Source: Bacteroidota bacterium (GTDB lineage Bacteria > Bacteroidota > Bacteroidia > Chitinophagales > Chitinophagaceae). From it: 27,786 nt of DNA. Numbering within the stretch: the stretch's first letter is position 1; every line of letters begins with the position of its first letter. Under the pieces are notes generated by a model. That model saw nothing but the letters and a program-made list of their open reading frames with translations. It had not been told where the DNA came from and did not search any database. The position numbers and the translations under genes are program-made. Below are positions 15,481 to 24,235 of the stretch, piece after piece. Location of the stretch: contig JAEZJD010000110.1 in NCBI GenBank assembly GCA_023436425.1, positions 1-27,786 of the forward strand, given 5' to 3'.

Positions 15481-15591
15481 CTGTTCCAAAGAAGTTGATC
15501 TGTCAGTAAATTCGTTGGCTCGCAAGCACAGGTCTTAGTTCTAGCGATGTTATTGATAAACTGCTTTTCAAAGCGAAAATTTAGAAGATAA

Positions 15592-17835
15592 ATGCCGACC
15601 ACAGTAAAGAAGAAGGCTCCAAAAAAGGCTTCTGTTAAGAGTACCGCGATCAATTTAAGAAAATCACTCCACGAATATTTTGGTTTCACTGATTTCAAAG
15701 GGCAGCAAGAGGAAGCAATTAATTCGCTTCTCGACGCGAAAGACACGTTCGTTATTATGCCTACCGGCGGAGGTAAAAGCCTCTGTTATCAGCTCCCTGC
15801 AATGAGCTTACCGGGTGTGGCCATCATAGTCAGTCCTTTGATAGCCTTGATGAAGAATCAGGTTGATCTTGTAAGAGGCTACAGCAGCAAAGACGACGTG
15901 GCGCACTTTCTTAATTCCACGCTGAACAAAAAAGAAATTCGCGAAGTTCACGACGACCTAAAATCCGGAAACACTAAAATGCTTTACGTGGCGCCGGAAA
16001 CACTTACAAAGCAGGAAAATCTTGAATTCTTCAGCGATCTTAATATATCGTTTTTCGCAGTGGATGAAGCACACTGTATTTCGGAATGGGGACACGATTT
16101 TCGACCCGAATATCGAAGGCTCCGCGAAATGATGGATCAGATAAATCCATCAATACCGGTAATTGCTTTAACTGCTACGGCAACCCCAAAAGTGCAGAGT
16201 GACATTATTAAGAACCTGGGGTTAAGAGATCCCAATGTGTTTATTTCGTCCTTCAATCGCTCTAATCTTTACTACGAAATTCAGCCGAAAGTAAATAAGG
16301 AACAGACGCTGAAGCACATGGTGAAATTCATTAGCCAGAACAAAGGAAAAAGTGGAATCATTTACACGCTGAATAGAAAGACGACGGAAGAATTAGCCGA
16401 CTTGCTGATGGCGAACGGAGTAAAAGCCGTAGCATATCATGCCGGACTGGACTCGAAATTAAGATCCGAAAGGCAGGATCTTTTCTTGAATGAAGACGTG
16501 CAGGTGATTGTTGCAACTATTGCCTTTGGAATGGGAATAGACAAGCCGGATATTAGGTTTGTAATCCACTACAACATTCCTAAATCGATTGAAAATTACT
16601 ACCAGGAAACCGGTCGCGCAGGTCGCGACGGAATGGAAGGAAAGTGTATTCTTTACTATTCGCACAAAGATGTTTCAAAACTGGAACATTTAATGCGTGA
16701 TAAGCCTCTTAGTGAAAGAGAAGTGGGAGCCCAGTTGATTAATGAGTCTGTTGCTTACGCAGAAAGTGGTGTCTGCCGCAGAAAAATCTTAATGAGCTAT
16801 TTCGGTGAAGTTTACCCACAAGAGAATTGCGGCAATTGCGACAATTGCAGACATCCGAAAGAAAAAATAGAGGCAAAGGCTCAGGTCGCGGATGCGATAA
16901 AAGTGATTAAAGCACTGGACGAGCGATTTGCAACTGAGTATGTTGTCAGAATCATCACAGGTCATCTTACTCCGCAAATAAAGATGTTCAGGCATGAAGA
17001 ATTGGACGTATTTGGAATTGGCAAAGGACAGCCCGAGCATTTCTGGAATTCGCTGATCCGCCAAATGCTTTTGGAAGGTCTGTTGCAGAAAGATATTGAA
17101 GAATATGGCGTGTTGAAGCTTACACGCAAGGCAGAAGAGTTTTACAGAAAACCGAAGTCTTTACAAATCGTGATGAACAACTTGTTCGAAGATGCCAATG
17201 CTGACGACGACGAAGGATCGGACAACGCGATGGGTGCGGCGCTGGACAATAATTTGTTTGAGCTGCTAAAAGAGTTACGACACCGCGAAGCCAAAAAGAA
17301 AAACCTGCCGCCGTTTGTCATCTTTCTCGAAAACTCTTTGCAGGACATGGCGACTATGTACCCGACGACAATCGCAGAATTGGAAAAATGTCAGGGAGTG
17401 AGCAAAGGAAAAGCGATACGATATGGAAAACCATTTGTGGATGTAATTGCAGAATATGTTCAGGAAAACGGCATCGAACGCCCGGACGATTTTGTAATGA
17501 AAAGTGTAGTAAACAAAAGTGGTAACAAAGTACATATCATTCAGCAGGTAGATAAGAAGATACCTTTGCCGGACATTGCCAGGAACAAAAATCTGAAGAT
17601 TGAATCGCTGCTGGAGGAAATGGAAACGATCGCCGCAAGCGGCACGAAACTGAATCTTGATTATGCCATCTCCGATATGTTGGATGATGATGAGCAGGAC
17701 GAAATAATAGATTATTTCAAGAGCTGCGAAACGTCTTCCCTAGAAGTGGCGCAGCAAGAGCTTTCTGACAGCAATTACAACTGGGAGCAGTTAAAAATCA
17801 TGCGCATAAAGTTTTTGAGCGTGTACGGCAACTAA
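15592..17835 (+). CDS. recQ: ATP-dependent DNA helicase RecQ
   Basis: This 747-residue superfamily 2 helicase unwinds DNA 3'-5' in recombination and repair. A basic extension of about 20 residues (PTTVKKKAPKKASVK) precedes motif 0. Walker A is MPTGGGKS (56-63, K62), followed by the DEAH box (158-161) with the aromatic-rich loop HCISEWGHDF, and motif VI QETGRAGRDG (338-347). The zinc site of the RQC part has C395, C413, C416 and C419, and a winged helix follows. An HRDC-like domain lies at about 555-635. The C-terminal 100 residues resemble the extra helix-rich domain of long Bacteroidota RecQ proteins. All key residues are present. Confidence 0.96.
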   Translation: MPTTVKKKAPKKASVKSTAINLRKSLHEYFGFTDFKGQQEEAINSLLDAKDTFVIMPTGGGKSLCYQLPAMSLPGVAIIVSPLIALMKNQVDLVRGYSSKDDVAHFLNSTLNKKEIREVHDDLKSGNTKMLYVAPETLTKQENLEFFSDLNISFFAVDEAHCISEWGHDFRPEYRRLREMMDQINPSIPVIALTATATPKVQSDIIKNLGLRDPNVFISSFNRSNLYYEIQPKVNKEQTLKHMVKFISQNKGKSGIIYTLNRKTTEELADLLMANGVKAVAYHAGLDSKLRSERQDLFLNEDVQVIVATIAFGMGIDKPDIRFVIHYNIPKSIENYYQETGRAGRDGMEGKCILYYSHKDVSKLEHLMRDKPLSEREVGAQLINESVAYAESGVCRRKILMSYFGEVYPQENCGNCDNCRHPKEKIEAKAQVADAIKVIKALDERFATEYVVRIITGHLTPQIKMFRHEELDVFGIGKGQPEHFWNSLIRQMLLEGLLQKDIEEYGVLKLTRKAEEFYRKPKSLQIVMNNLFEDANADDDEGSDNAMGAALDNNLFELLKELRHREAKKKNLPPFVIFLENSLQDMATMYPTTIAELEKCQGVSKGKAIRYGKPFVDVIAEYVQENGIERPDDFVMKSVVNKSGNKVHIIQQVDKKIPLPDIARNKNLKIESLLEEMETIAASGTKLNLDYAISDMLDDDEQDEIIDYFKSCETSSLEVAQQELSDSNYNWEQLKIMRIKFLSVYGN

Positions 17836-17876
17836 GTTTAAATAGCCTTCACCGTCACCGATAAATCTTTATTTGT

Positions 17877-17909
17877 TTTGGCTCTTTTGGCTTTAGCTCC
17901 TTATTTTTG
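17877..17909 (+). promoter_or_regulatory. Promoter of the tRNA-Phe gene
   Basis: TTTG at 17877-17880 and TATTTTTG at 17902-17909 are 21 bp apart, centre distance 27, a good Bacteroidota -33/-7 pair. The predicted start near 17915 lies about 7 nt before the mature tRNA. Confidence 0.6.
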
Positions 17910-17921
17910 CAGCCCCGAAAT

Positions 17922-17994
17922 GGTGCGGTAGCTCAGTCGGTAGAGCAAAGGACTGAAAATCCTTGTGTCGGCGGTTCGATCCCGCCCCACACCA
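17922..17994 (+). tRNA. tRNA-Phe (anticodon GAA)
   Basis: The 73-nt cloverleaf folds fully: D stem GCTC/GAGC, anticodon stem AAGGA/TCCTT with loop CTGAAAA (GAA at 17955-17957), variable loop GTGTC, T stem GGCGG/CCGCC with loop TTCGATC, and discriminator A73. The 3' CCA is not encoded (CAG follows). The acceptor stem GGTGCGG / CCACACC has one mismatch, C5 (17926) against A68 (17989). Confidence 0.96.
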
Positions 17995-18007
17995 CAGAAA
18001 AAACAAC

Positions 18008-18044
18008 AATCCCTTGTAGGCAGTGCTTACAAGGGATTTTTTTT
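18008..18044 (+). terminator. Rho-independent terminator of tRNA-Phe
   Basis: A perfect 11-bp stem (AATCCCTTGTA / TACAAGGGATT) closes a 9-nt loop and runs into eight T residues at 18037-18044. It starts 14 nt after the tRNA. Confidence 0.93.
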
Positions 18045-18074
18045 GATCTCCAATATGGTTCAGCGAATCACCCC

Positions 18075-18563
18075 TCAGGATGCATAAAAAACATTTTTTG
18101 ACTGGTATTGATAATTGCCTCCAAACAAGTATTGAAGCAGACCCTGAACACTATTTTTCCATACCGGAGCTTTCGCGGCAGCTTCAATATCGTAGTATTC
18201 AGCCCGCAGAATTTTTGCCTTTACGAAAACTTTCCCCGGCTCTGCCGATGCGGTGCTTCCAAATTGGTTATGATCGTCAACCTCGCTTTCATAAACTATC
18301 CATCCCATTGCTTCCACCTGCATGTGACAGTTCATACCTTTTCTATAAAGGCTGAGGCGGAGCGGGAAAGTAGTTTCAACTTCCTGCATTTCTTCCCGCT
18401 GCTTCGGCGCAGCAAACCAGACGTAGCCAAAGTCGTCGGCCTTCACATCGGCTACAATAGCATTGGGAAGTTTTAAAATTGAATTGCTTTCGGGGGAAAA
18501 GATCGCCGTTCCAATGTCATTTATCTTTTCCCGAAGAAAAGACATGTGTTGCAATGTTTCCAT
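18075..18563 (-). CDS. Pyridoxamine 5'-phosphate oxidase-like (FMN-binding split barrel) protein
   Basis: This 162-residue protein resembles the general-stress or PNPOx-like split-barrel group. Strands such as NAIVADVKADDFGYVWFAA and FPLRLSLYRKGMNCHMQV, plus VFVKAKILRAEYYD, fit that fold, which usually binds FMN, F420 or heme as a dimer. No signature residue fixes the cofactor, and I know of no specific substrate. The C-terminal 35 residues (WKNSVQGLLQYLFGG) look like a family-typical helix. The ATG at 18563 is used; a second Met at residue 7 is possible. The gene runs towards the tRNA terminator, with no partner gene next to it. Confidence 0.65.
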   Translation of the reverse strand: METLQHMSFLREKINDIGTAIFSPESNSILKLPNAIVADVKADDFGYVWFAAPKQREEMQEVETTFPLRLSLYRKGMNCHMQVEAMGWIVYESEVDDHNQFGSTASAEPGKVFVKAKILRAEYYDIEAAAKAPVWKNSVQGLLQYLFGGNYQYQSKNVFYAS

Positions 18564-18909
18564 GGGCTGTGTTTTTTAAGATTAAAAAATACGGCTTCAG
18601 TAAAACATCGGATTTTCTGCTTAGTACGGATTTTTAATAGGATGGAAGGAATTGCGCGTGAGAGGGACAGTAAACGTAATATGTTTTTTGTTGAAATCCA
18701 AGTCGGTTCCCTGAGCAAACTTCGAATTACTTGTGTTTTAACAAGTTAAGAAGATAAATCTACCCTGACGTGAAAGCGCAGGAGAGCTGATACAGGAGCC
18801 TTGCACCGCGCAGAGCTGAACAAACGTCTGCAGATCCACCTGGTAATAAGGTCATCTTCCTTCACCGGCGCTGCCGCCAAGTACTGCGTGCGTGATTGAT
18901 ATGTAATGT
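18564..18909. other. 346-bp gap with no recognisable gene; part is GC-rich
   Basis: This lies between the start of the PNPOx-like gene and the end of the GH2 gene. The left half is AT-rich and must hold the PNPOx-like promoter, but no TAnnTTTG motif is clear. A short inverted repeat (ACTTGT 18729-18734 / ACAAGT 18741-18746) has no T-run. The segment at about 18770-18895 is clearly richer in G+C than its surroundings and open in one minus frame for about 50 codons without a start. I see no recognisable product. Confidence 0.5.
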
Positions 18910-21900
18910 TTATCGCTGCTGTAGCACCTTGTTTACATCAGCTCCTTTGCCAACGGGAATGAGCCAAAAGCTATATTGATACTTGTTTTCAGTAAGTAGA
19001 TATTCCGGGTGCACACGAGCACCCCAGCCAATATCACCTCCAACGCCCATTTGTTTCTTATCTACAAACAAATATGTATTGTTCCCGCGGGTTAGCTGAT
19101 GGGTCAACTTCGAATTATTCAATGATTGTAAAGAATAGTCCTGCACATTCATGCTAAGAAGCGAATCACCTGCTATGAGGAGTCCATTTCCATCTTTTGT
19201 CGAAACCATAAGCCAGCGAACATCCGTCTTATTTCCGTTTTCCTGCGGCATCACATACGGAAAATATTGATCAGCAACTTTTCCTTTGTACAAACCCACG
19301 AAGGCACTTTCTTTTCTGTCTTCATAGCTTTCAAACGGACCTTTACCATACCAGCTTACCTCTGAAAAAGATGCAGGGAACTTGAATTGCATTCCAACTC
19401 TGGCCAACGGCGGCAGGTTTTCACTCATATCGAATTCGGCTTCTGTTTTGATCGTCCCATTCCCATAAACCGTGTAAAGAGCGGTATAACTGATCTTTCC
19501 CTTTTTTAGCGACATGATATTTTTTGCACGAATCTTTACTACCTGCGGCTGCACCACTTCTGTTTCTACATTTACTGGTTTTACAATTACGGTGTCTATC
19601 CCGAATGCTCTCCATCGGTGCGCATAACTGCTTTGTTTGCCTCCTTCGTCGTTGTCAGTAGGCACTCGCCAGAAGTTGGGAATTACAGGAGCTGATAAAT
19701 ACTCTTTTCCGTTTGCAACATAGCTTTTCAGGGCGCCTGTATTCTTATCAAAAACCACGATGAAGCCGGTGCCTTTCACCTGGATGTCAAGTCCATTTGA
19801 GAGCTGTAATGCTGGAAGACCTGACGTGTTGATTGATGGCACAAACTCGAATTTTGAAGGAATTGCTATTTGTTCTGAAGCAATTTCAAATCCCTTGGTC
19901 GCCCAACTGTTCGGCTGCTTTAGCCGAAAGCTAAAGTTCAAAAAGTATTCTGCGCCGGGTGCAATCAGTTTACTATTGAACGGAATTTTAATGTCCGCTG
20001 AGGATTGCGGTTGAACATTTAATTGCGTTACTACTCCGCTTTCAACGGATGTCCCATTCTTTAAAAGTGTCCACGTCAGGTTCACGTCTTTCAGGTCTTT
20101 GAAGAAAAAACCATTACTCACCTCGACCTCACCGTTCGTGATATCGACAGCTTTTACGTTGATATTTTGCAGCACTTTTTTCACTTCATTAATCTCCGGC
20201 TGCAGCAGTCGATCGGGACCAACCAGGCCGTCATTCGCGTTAGCACCATCAATGTAATTGACAATGTTCCAGTACTCCCTTCCGTTCTCATCTTTTGACC
20301 GTAACCCCTGATCGACCCAATCCCAAATGAATCCACCCTGTAGCCGCGGATATTTGTAAAATGCGTCCCAATACCAGCGGAAGTTGCCGATGCTGTTTCC
20401 CATTCCGTGCGCATATTCGCAAATGATAACAGGACGTGTTGAGTCTTCGTTCATAAACCGGATTATTTCCTGAACGGACGGATACATAAGTGAAATAATA
20501 TCATAACGTGACAGCGTTTTTTCATACGCAGGTATTTGGCTTTCGTAGTGAATAGGGCGTGTGGGATCAATAGTTTTCATGTGCACGTACATGCTATCAA
20601 AATTTCTTCCCCAACCGGTTTCATTACCCATCGACCAGAAAATAACCGATGGGTGGTTTTTGTCCCGATGAACCATTGCTTCTGCCCGTTCAACAAAGGC
20701 TTTCGTCCACTGAGGATCTTCGGACAGATAAATGTTTTTATCAGCCCACAATTCATGGCTCTCGAGGTTTGCTTCATCCATCACATACAAACCATATTCA
20801 TCACAGAGTTGATACCACTCAGCTGCATTTGGATAGTGCGATGTGCGAACGGCATTAATGTTGTGCTGCTTCATCAGTTTGATGTCTTTCACCATCAACT
20901 CTCTGCTCACTGTTCTTCCTTTGTACATGTCGAACTCGTGGCGGTTGACACCTTTTATTTCTACCGCTTTCCCGTTCACTAGTAATTGCCCATTTTTAAT
21001 TTCCGCTTGTCTAAACCCGATTTGCTGATTGAGCACTTCTAAAAGTTTTCCATTTGCGTCAAAAAGTTGCAGTGTCAGTAAATACAGGTTTGGTGTTTCT
21101 GCTGTCCATTTCTTTGGATCTTTAATCGTTTCTCTGTTGTTTAGAATCTTTTCCTCTGCAGGTGCGATGTTTCCAACTTTAATGTTGTTAGAAACAATCG
21201 TTTTTCCACCAGCATCCGTTAACTGCCATTTCACCTGTTGCAAGCTTGTATTCCGCTCTGAATAATTTTTTACATGGATCGTTAGATCGAGCACTGCATC
21301 CTTGTAGTTATTGTCGAGATGTGTTTTCACATGATAGTCCCTGATGTGAACAGATGGCGTAGCGAACAAATACACATCACGATAAATACCGCTCAACCGC
21401 CAGAAATCCTGGTCTTCCAAATAGCTACCATCTGACCAATTGATAACTTCTGCGGCCAGGGTGTTTTCACCTTTTTTCAGATACGGTGTGATGTTGAATT
21501 CTGCAGGCATCATCCCGTCCTCGTGATAACCGACCTTGGTTCCGTTCACCCAGACATACAACGCAGATTGGACACCGGCGAAATGCAAAAACACTTGCTT
21601 CTCCTTCCAGGTTTCAGGAACAGTAAACGTTCTGCGGTACAGCGCCGTAGCATTAGTATCTTCTTTGGGAACAAACGGCGGATCTGCGGGAAAAGGATGC
21701 TTAATGTTGGTAAAGATGGGTCGGTCGTAATTACCCTGCAACTGCCAATTGCCAGGCACAGAAATATTGTCCCAACTTGCTGTGCTATAGTTTGGTTGAA
21801 AAAAATTGTCGGGCACAAGAACCGGAGTTTTCACCCATTTAAATTTCCAGGTTCCGTTCAAAGATTTATAGAAAGATGATTTGGATTTATCAAAAGTTTT

Positions 21901-22056
21901 TGCTGAAGCCACATCCTGGTAAGGAAGTAACGTGCTGTGATAGGGCTCTGTATTTATCTTAAAAACAGCGGGGTTTTCCCAGTCGTGCGGCTGTGAAAAA
22001 ACGCTTTGTTGTGCAATCAAACATGCCGCAACAAGCAGCAACTTTTCGAATTTCAT
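18910..22056 (-). CDS. GH2 family beta-galactosidase, exported
   Basis: This 1048-residue protein has the full LacZ-type layout. After a signal peptide (1-21, ending SVFS) come the sugar-binding jelly roll (about 60-230: SLNGTWKFKW, SVPGNWQLQGNYDRPIF, LEDQDFWRLSGIYRDVYL), an Ig-like domain, the TIM barrel (about 345-590), and the C-terminal Bgal small-chain domain (about 765-1040). The acid/base is E479 in GNETGWG and the nucleophile E547 in CEYAHGMGNS; GFIWDWVDQG follows. It removes terminal beta-galactose, probably in the periplasm. It starts 25 bp after the GH42-like A gene and is its operon partner, so the promoter at 24171-24202 should control both. Specificity within GH2 (lactose-like or a polysaccharide fragment) cannot be read from sequence. 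Confidence 0.94.
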   Translation of the reverse strand: MKFEKLLLVAACLIAQQSVFSQPHDWENPAVFKINTEPYHSTLLPYQDVASAKTFDKSKSSFYKSLNGTWKFKWVKTPVLVPDNFFQPNYSTASWDNISVPGNWQLQGNYDRPIFTNIKHPFPADPPFVPKEDTNATALYRRTFTVPETWKEKQVFLHFAGVQSALYVWVNGTKVGYHEDGMMPAEFNITPYLKKGENTLAAEVINWSDGSYLEDQDFWRLSGIYRDVYLFATPSVHIRDYHVKTHLDNNYKDAVLDLTIHVKNYSERNTSLQQVKWQLTDAGGKTIVSNNIKVGNIAPAEEKILNNRETIKDPKKWTAETPNLYLLTLQLFDANGKLLEVLNQQIGFRQAEIKNGQLLVNGKAVEIKGVNRHEFDMYKGRTVSRELMVKDIKLMKQHNINAVRTSHYPNAAEWYQLCDEYGLYVMDEANLESHELWADKNIYLSEDPQWTKAFVERAEAMVHRDKNHPSVIFWSMGNETGWGRNFDSMYVHMKTIDPTRPIHYESQIPAYEKTLSRYDIISLMYPSVQEIIRFMNEDSTRPVIICEYAHGMGNSIGNFRWYWDAFYKYPRLQGGFIWDWVDQGLRSKDENGREYWNIVNYIDGANANDGLVGPDRLLQPEINEVKKVLQNINVKAVDITNGEVEVSNGFFFKDLKDVNLTWTLLKNGTSVESGVVTQLNVQPQSSADIKIPFNSKLIAPGAEYFLNFSFRLKQPNSWATKGFEIASEQIAIPSKFEFVPSINTSGLPALQLSNGLDIQVKGTGFIVVFDKNTGALKSYVANGKEYLSAPVIPNFWRVPTDNDEGGKQSSYAHRWRAFGIDTVIVKPVNVETEVVQPQVVKIRAKNIMSLKKGKISYTALYTVYGNGTIKTEAEFDMSENLPPLARVGMQFKFPASFSEVSWYGKGPFESYEDRKESAFVGLYKGKVADQYFPYVMPQENGNKTDVRWLMVSTKDGNGLLIAGDSLLSMNVQDYSLQSLNNSKLTHQLTRGNNTYLFVDKKQMGVGGDIGWGARVHPEYLLTENKYQYSFWLIPVGKGADVNKVLQQR

Positions 22057-22081
22057 TTTTTGCTATTGTATGATTACTTAA

Positions 22082-24118
22082 TTATTTCCAGTGGATCACT
22101 ATGGTTTCTTCAGGCGAAATACTAACCGTATTGTTAGCAACTTTTCCTTGATGGTCCGCAAACAAAATCGATGGTTGTAAACCCGTTTTATTTTCTATCG
22201 CTACAGTTCTTTTCTCTCCGGATTTATTGATGATTAAGCTGATGAAGGAATTGCCGGATTGCAAGCTTTTCATCAGCATTTTAGACTGCATCGTCTTGAA
22301 CCGAAACGGCACTTTTGCAAGGCTTTGTTTTGCTTCAGCATCTAGAAAATCAGCAAGCTTGCTGTAATCACCTTTTATTCTTCCGCCTAAACCAACAAGA
22401 GATGGCACCCACACAACTTCTCCTTTTCCAAACTTGTTTCTCACCGCCACAGGTTCGTTATTTGCAACGCTTATCACTTTTCCAGTACCTGGAACAATAT
22501 TGCCTCTCCACAAGTGTGCAGGAATTGTCACATTCGGATTGGTCAGTTTTACGGAAAAAACATTATCCACCATCTTGAACTCGCTAATGTTACCACCGAA
22601 AACTTTACCCAACGGAAAGCCTGTCAACATCATGCACAATGCATTTTCATCGTAGTAAGCTGTCAGTCCATCGACAATCAGCTTTCCGCCGCGGCTCACA
22701 AAACTTTCAAGATTTTGCCAGTGCCGTGAAGGAATTGAAATCTGGTGCGGAAGAATTATTGTTGTGCCGCTGTAATCGTTTTTAGAAAAGTCAAATTCGC
22801 TTATTTCTTTAAGGTTCGTCTGAACACCCATTTCGCTGAATGCTTCAAAATAACCGAGTGCAGATTTCATCACACCCCCAACATCGCGACCTTCGTAGTG
22901 TGGCCCGCCTGCCTGCATTTTCTTTTCTACCCACATTGCTTCACGCACGTACAAAATGTTGATGCCTGACTCGGCTACTTTAGCATTAGCAAACAATTGC
23001 GAATTTTTGCTGATGATGGAAGCAACGGCGGCAGCCGCCTGCATTCTGTCAGACGGGTTGTTTTGAAAATCAAGCATCGCCCATTCGCCCGCCTCGATTC
23101 CAGAAGCCCGCGGATTCAGACACCAGAAAATTCCACCTTTGCTACCTGTTGCAATGGTGGCCCACAACCACTGTGCTGTTTCTTCTTTCGTTGGACACAT
23201 AGCATTATAGCCGCTATAGGTGTTGTTTCCACCTTGCATTTCAGTCATCAGCCAGGGAATATTTCCCGCGCCGCTCCTCAAAATTTCACTGTTGGCAGAC
23301 ATTGCTATTGCATATTGGTTTCTATTAAAATATCCAAAGTGCCAGCTTGCATGTGCAGAACCTCCGAGGCTTGTAAGGAACTTTCTCCATTCCGGAAAGT
23401 TGTATTCAGCTGCGAGCTGAAATATTTGATGATTGTTCACATGTATGGGGCTTCCCGCATCGTACTTATGAATTTCGTCAGTAAGCCATTTTAAAAACCA
23501 TGTGTTGTAATCAAGGAGAAACCTTTCTTCTGCAAAATCGAAGTGCTCAAATCCTTTGCTATTGTACGCTGCAACAGGCTGCAGTTTTTTCCATTCTTCA
23601 AACTTTTGTTTTGTAAAATCGTTTTTTGGCAGCCCGCCCGAACCAGGCTCATTTATGGGCACCCAGCCATAATGTGATTTAAACTGTCTGAAATGCGTAA
23701 CGAGATTTTTGATGTAGTCGGCAATTGATTTAAGATGTTGCTCATCCCGCGGAAATTTAAAGCCGCCAACATCTGTGAAAGGCGTTGCAGGAAAAAGATT
23801 TCCATAAATTTTAATTCCGTATTTCTCACCGGATTTATAGGCCTCATCGAACAGGCTGAAATCCCATTTACCGTCCGGTGTATGCATGTAGCGCTCAAAC
23901 ATGCGAATGCGGGTGATGAGCATTCCCGCTTCTTTCAATCGTTTAAACCAGGTGTCGATATCCTGTGGAGTTTGCCCTGGCTCAATGAAAATCTCTGCAC
24001 CAATCATCGGTACTTCGGAAGTTGAAACTTGAGCGACAGCAAATTCAGTTACTAACGTTATACCGACGAAAGCGAGAAAAATAATTTTCGCAAAAGCAGG
24101 TTTAATAGAAGCAATCAT
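22082..24118 (-). CDS. GH42-like beta-galactosidase A, exported
   Basis: This 678-residue protein has a signal peptide (about 1-30, ending EFAVAQ). The TIM barrel carries the putative acid/base N156-E157 in WVPINEPG and nucleophile E293 in PWLMTEMQGG, both as in clan GH-A retaining enzymes. A GATase-like domain follows at about 385-590 (ALGYFEAFSEMGVQ, then GGKLIVDGLTAYYDEN), as in the GH42 trimerisation domain, and then a small C-terminal beta domain. I assign GH42 (PF02449) or a close group such as GH165; the motifs alone do not separate them. It likely removes beta-galactose from glycans. It is the first gene of an operon with the GH2 gene, downstream of the promoter and palindrome at 24171-24202. 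Gene B at 25654 is a paralogue, very similar along its whole length. Confidence 0.88.
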   Translation of the reverse strand: MIASIKPAFAKIIFLAFVGITLVTEFAVAQVSTSEVPMIGAEIFIEPGQTPQDIDTWFKRLKEAGMLITRIRMFERYMHTPDGKWDFSLFDEAYKSGEKYGIKIYGNLFPATPFTDVGGFKFPRDEQHLKSIADYIKNLVTHFRQFKSHYGWVPINEPGSGGLPKNDFTKQKFEEWKKLQPVAAYNSKGFEHFDFAEERFLLDYNTWFLKWLTDEIHKYDAGSPIHVNNHQIFQLAAEYNFPEWRKFLTSLGGSAHASWHFGYFNRNQYAIAMSANSEILRSGAGNIPWLMTEMQGGNNTYSGYNAMCPTKEETAQWLWATIATGSKGGIFWCLNPRASGIEAGEWAMLDFQNNPSDRMQAAAAVASIISKNSQLFANAKVAESGINILYVREAMWVEKKMQAGGPHYEGRDVGGVMKSALGYFEAFSEMGVQTNLKEISEFDFSKNDYSGTTIILPHQISIPSRHWQNLESFVSRGGKLIVDGLTAYYDENALCMMLTGFPLGKVFGGNISEFKMVDNVFSVKLTNPNVTIPAHLWRGNIVPGTGKVISVANNEPVAVRNKFGKGEVVWVPSLVGLGGRIKGDYSKLADFLDAEAKQSLAKVPFRFKTMQSKMLMKSLQSGNSFISLIINKSGEKRTVAIENKTGLQPSILFADHQGKVANNTVSISPEETIVIHWK

Positions 24119-24134
24119 GAGAAGTGGATTATGG

Positions 24135-24163
24135 CACCTTTCTTATCGAACCCAAGAAAGGTG
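24135..24163. promoter_or_regulatory. Perfect 10-bp inverted repeat in the GH42-A leader
   Basis: CACCTTTCTT at 24135-24144 and AAGAAAGGTG at 24154-24163 flank a 9-bp spacer. On the minus strand it begins almost at the predicted transcription start of the GH42-A operon. It could be a DNA operator or a 5'-end hairpin that stabilises or regulates the message. Confidence 0.6.
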
Positions 24164-24170
24164 ATTGAAC

Positions 24171-24202
24171 CAAATGTAAACTGCCTAAAACGTTTTAGCA
24201 AA
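24171..24202 (-). promoter_or_regulatory. Bacteroidota-type promoter of the GH42-A / GH2 operon
   Basis: On the minus strand, TTTG (24202-24199) and TACATTTG (24178-24171) both match the consensus exactly, with a 20-bp spacer and a 26-bp centre distance. The predicted start near 24165 leaves a leader of about 47 nt before the ATG at 24118. Confidence 0.7.
24185..24198. promoter_or_regulatory. 14-bp perfect CG-centred palindrome, LacI-type operator candidate
   Basis: CTAAAACGTTTTAG lies in the spacer between the -33 and -7 elements of the GH42-A promoter. A perfect palindrome with a central CpG flanked by AA/TT is the usual form of LacI-family operators. The position fits repression by blocking polymerase. 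No LacI-family gene is in the window. Confidence 0.55.
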
Positions 24203-24235
24203 TCTTTTTTATTTTTATTCATCAATCCCATTCAG

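Noticed and set aside
15450..15746. Minus-strand 98-codon frame overlapping the recQ start
   Set aside because: It is antisense to the well-supported RecQ N-terminus, and its apparent membrane segment is a shadow of the Lys-rich recQ start.
18729..18746. ACTTGT / ACAAGT hairpin as the terminator of the GH2 operon
   Set aside because: The stem is only 6 bp, AT-rich and lacks a T-run on either strand; it also lies more than 150 bp from the GH2 stop.
18546..18749. Plus-strand 67-codon frame upstream of the GH2 gene end
   Set aside because: Residue composition is not coding-like, and it overlaps the PNPOx-like start region antisense.
20536..20982. Long plus-strand frame inside the GH2 gene
   Set aside because: It is antisense to the GH2 catalytic barrel with all its active-site motifs; the frame has no family resemblance.
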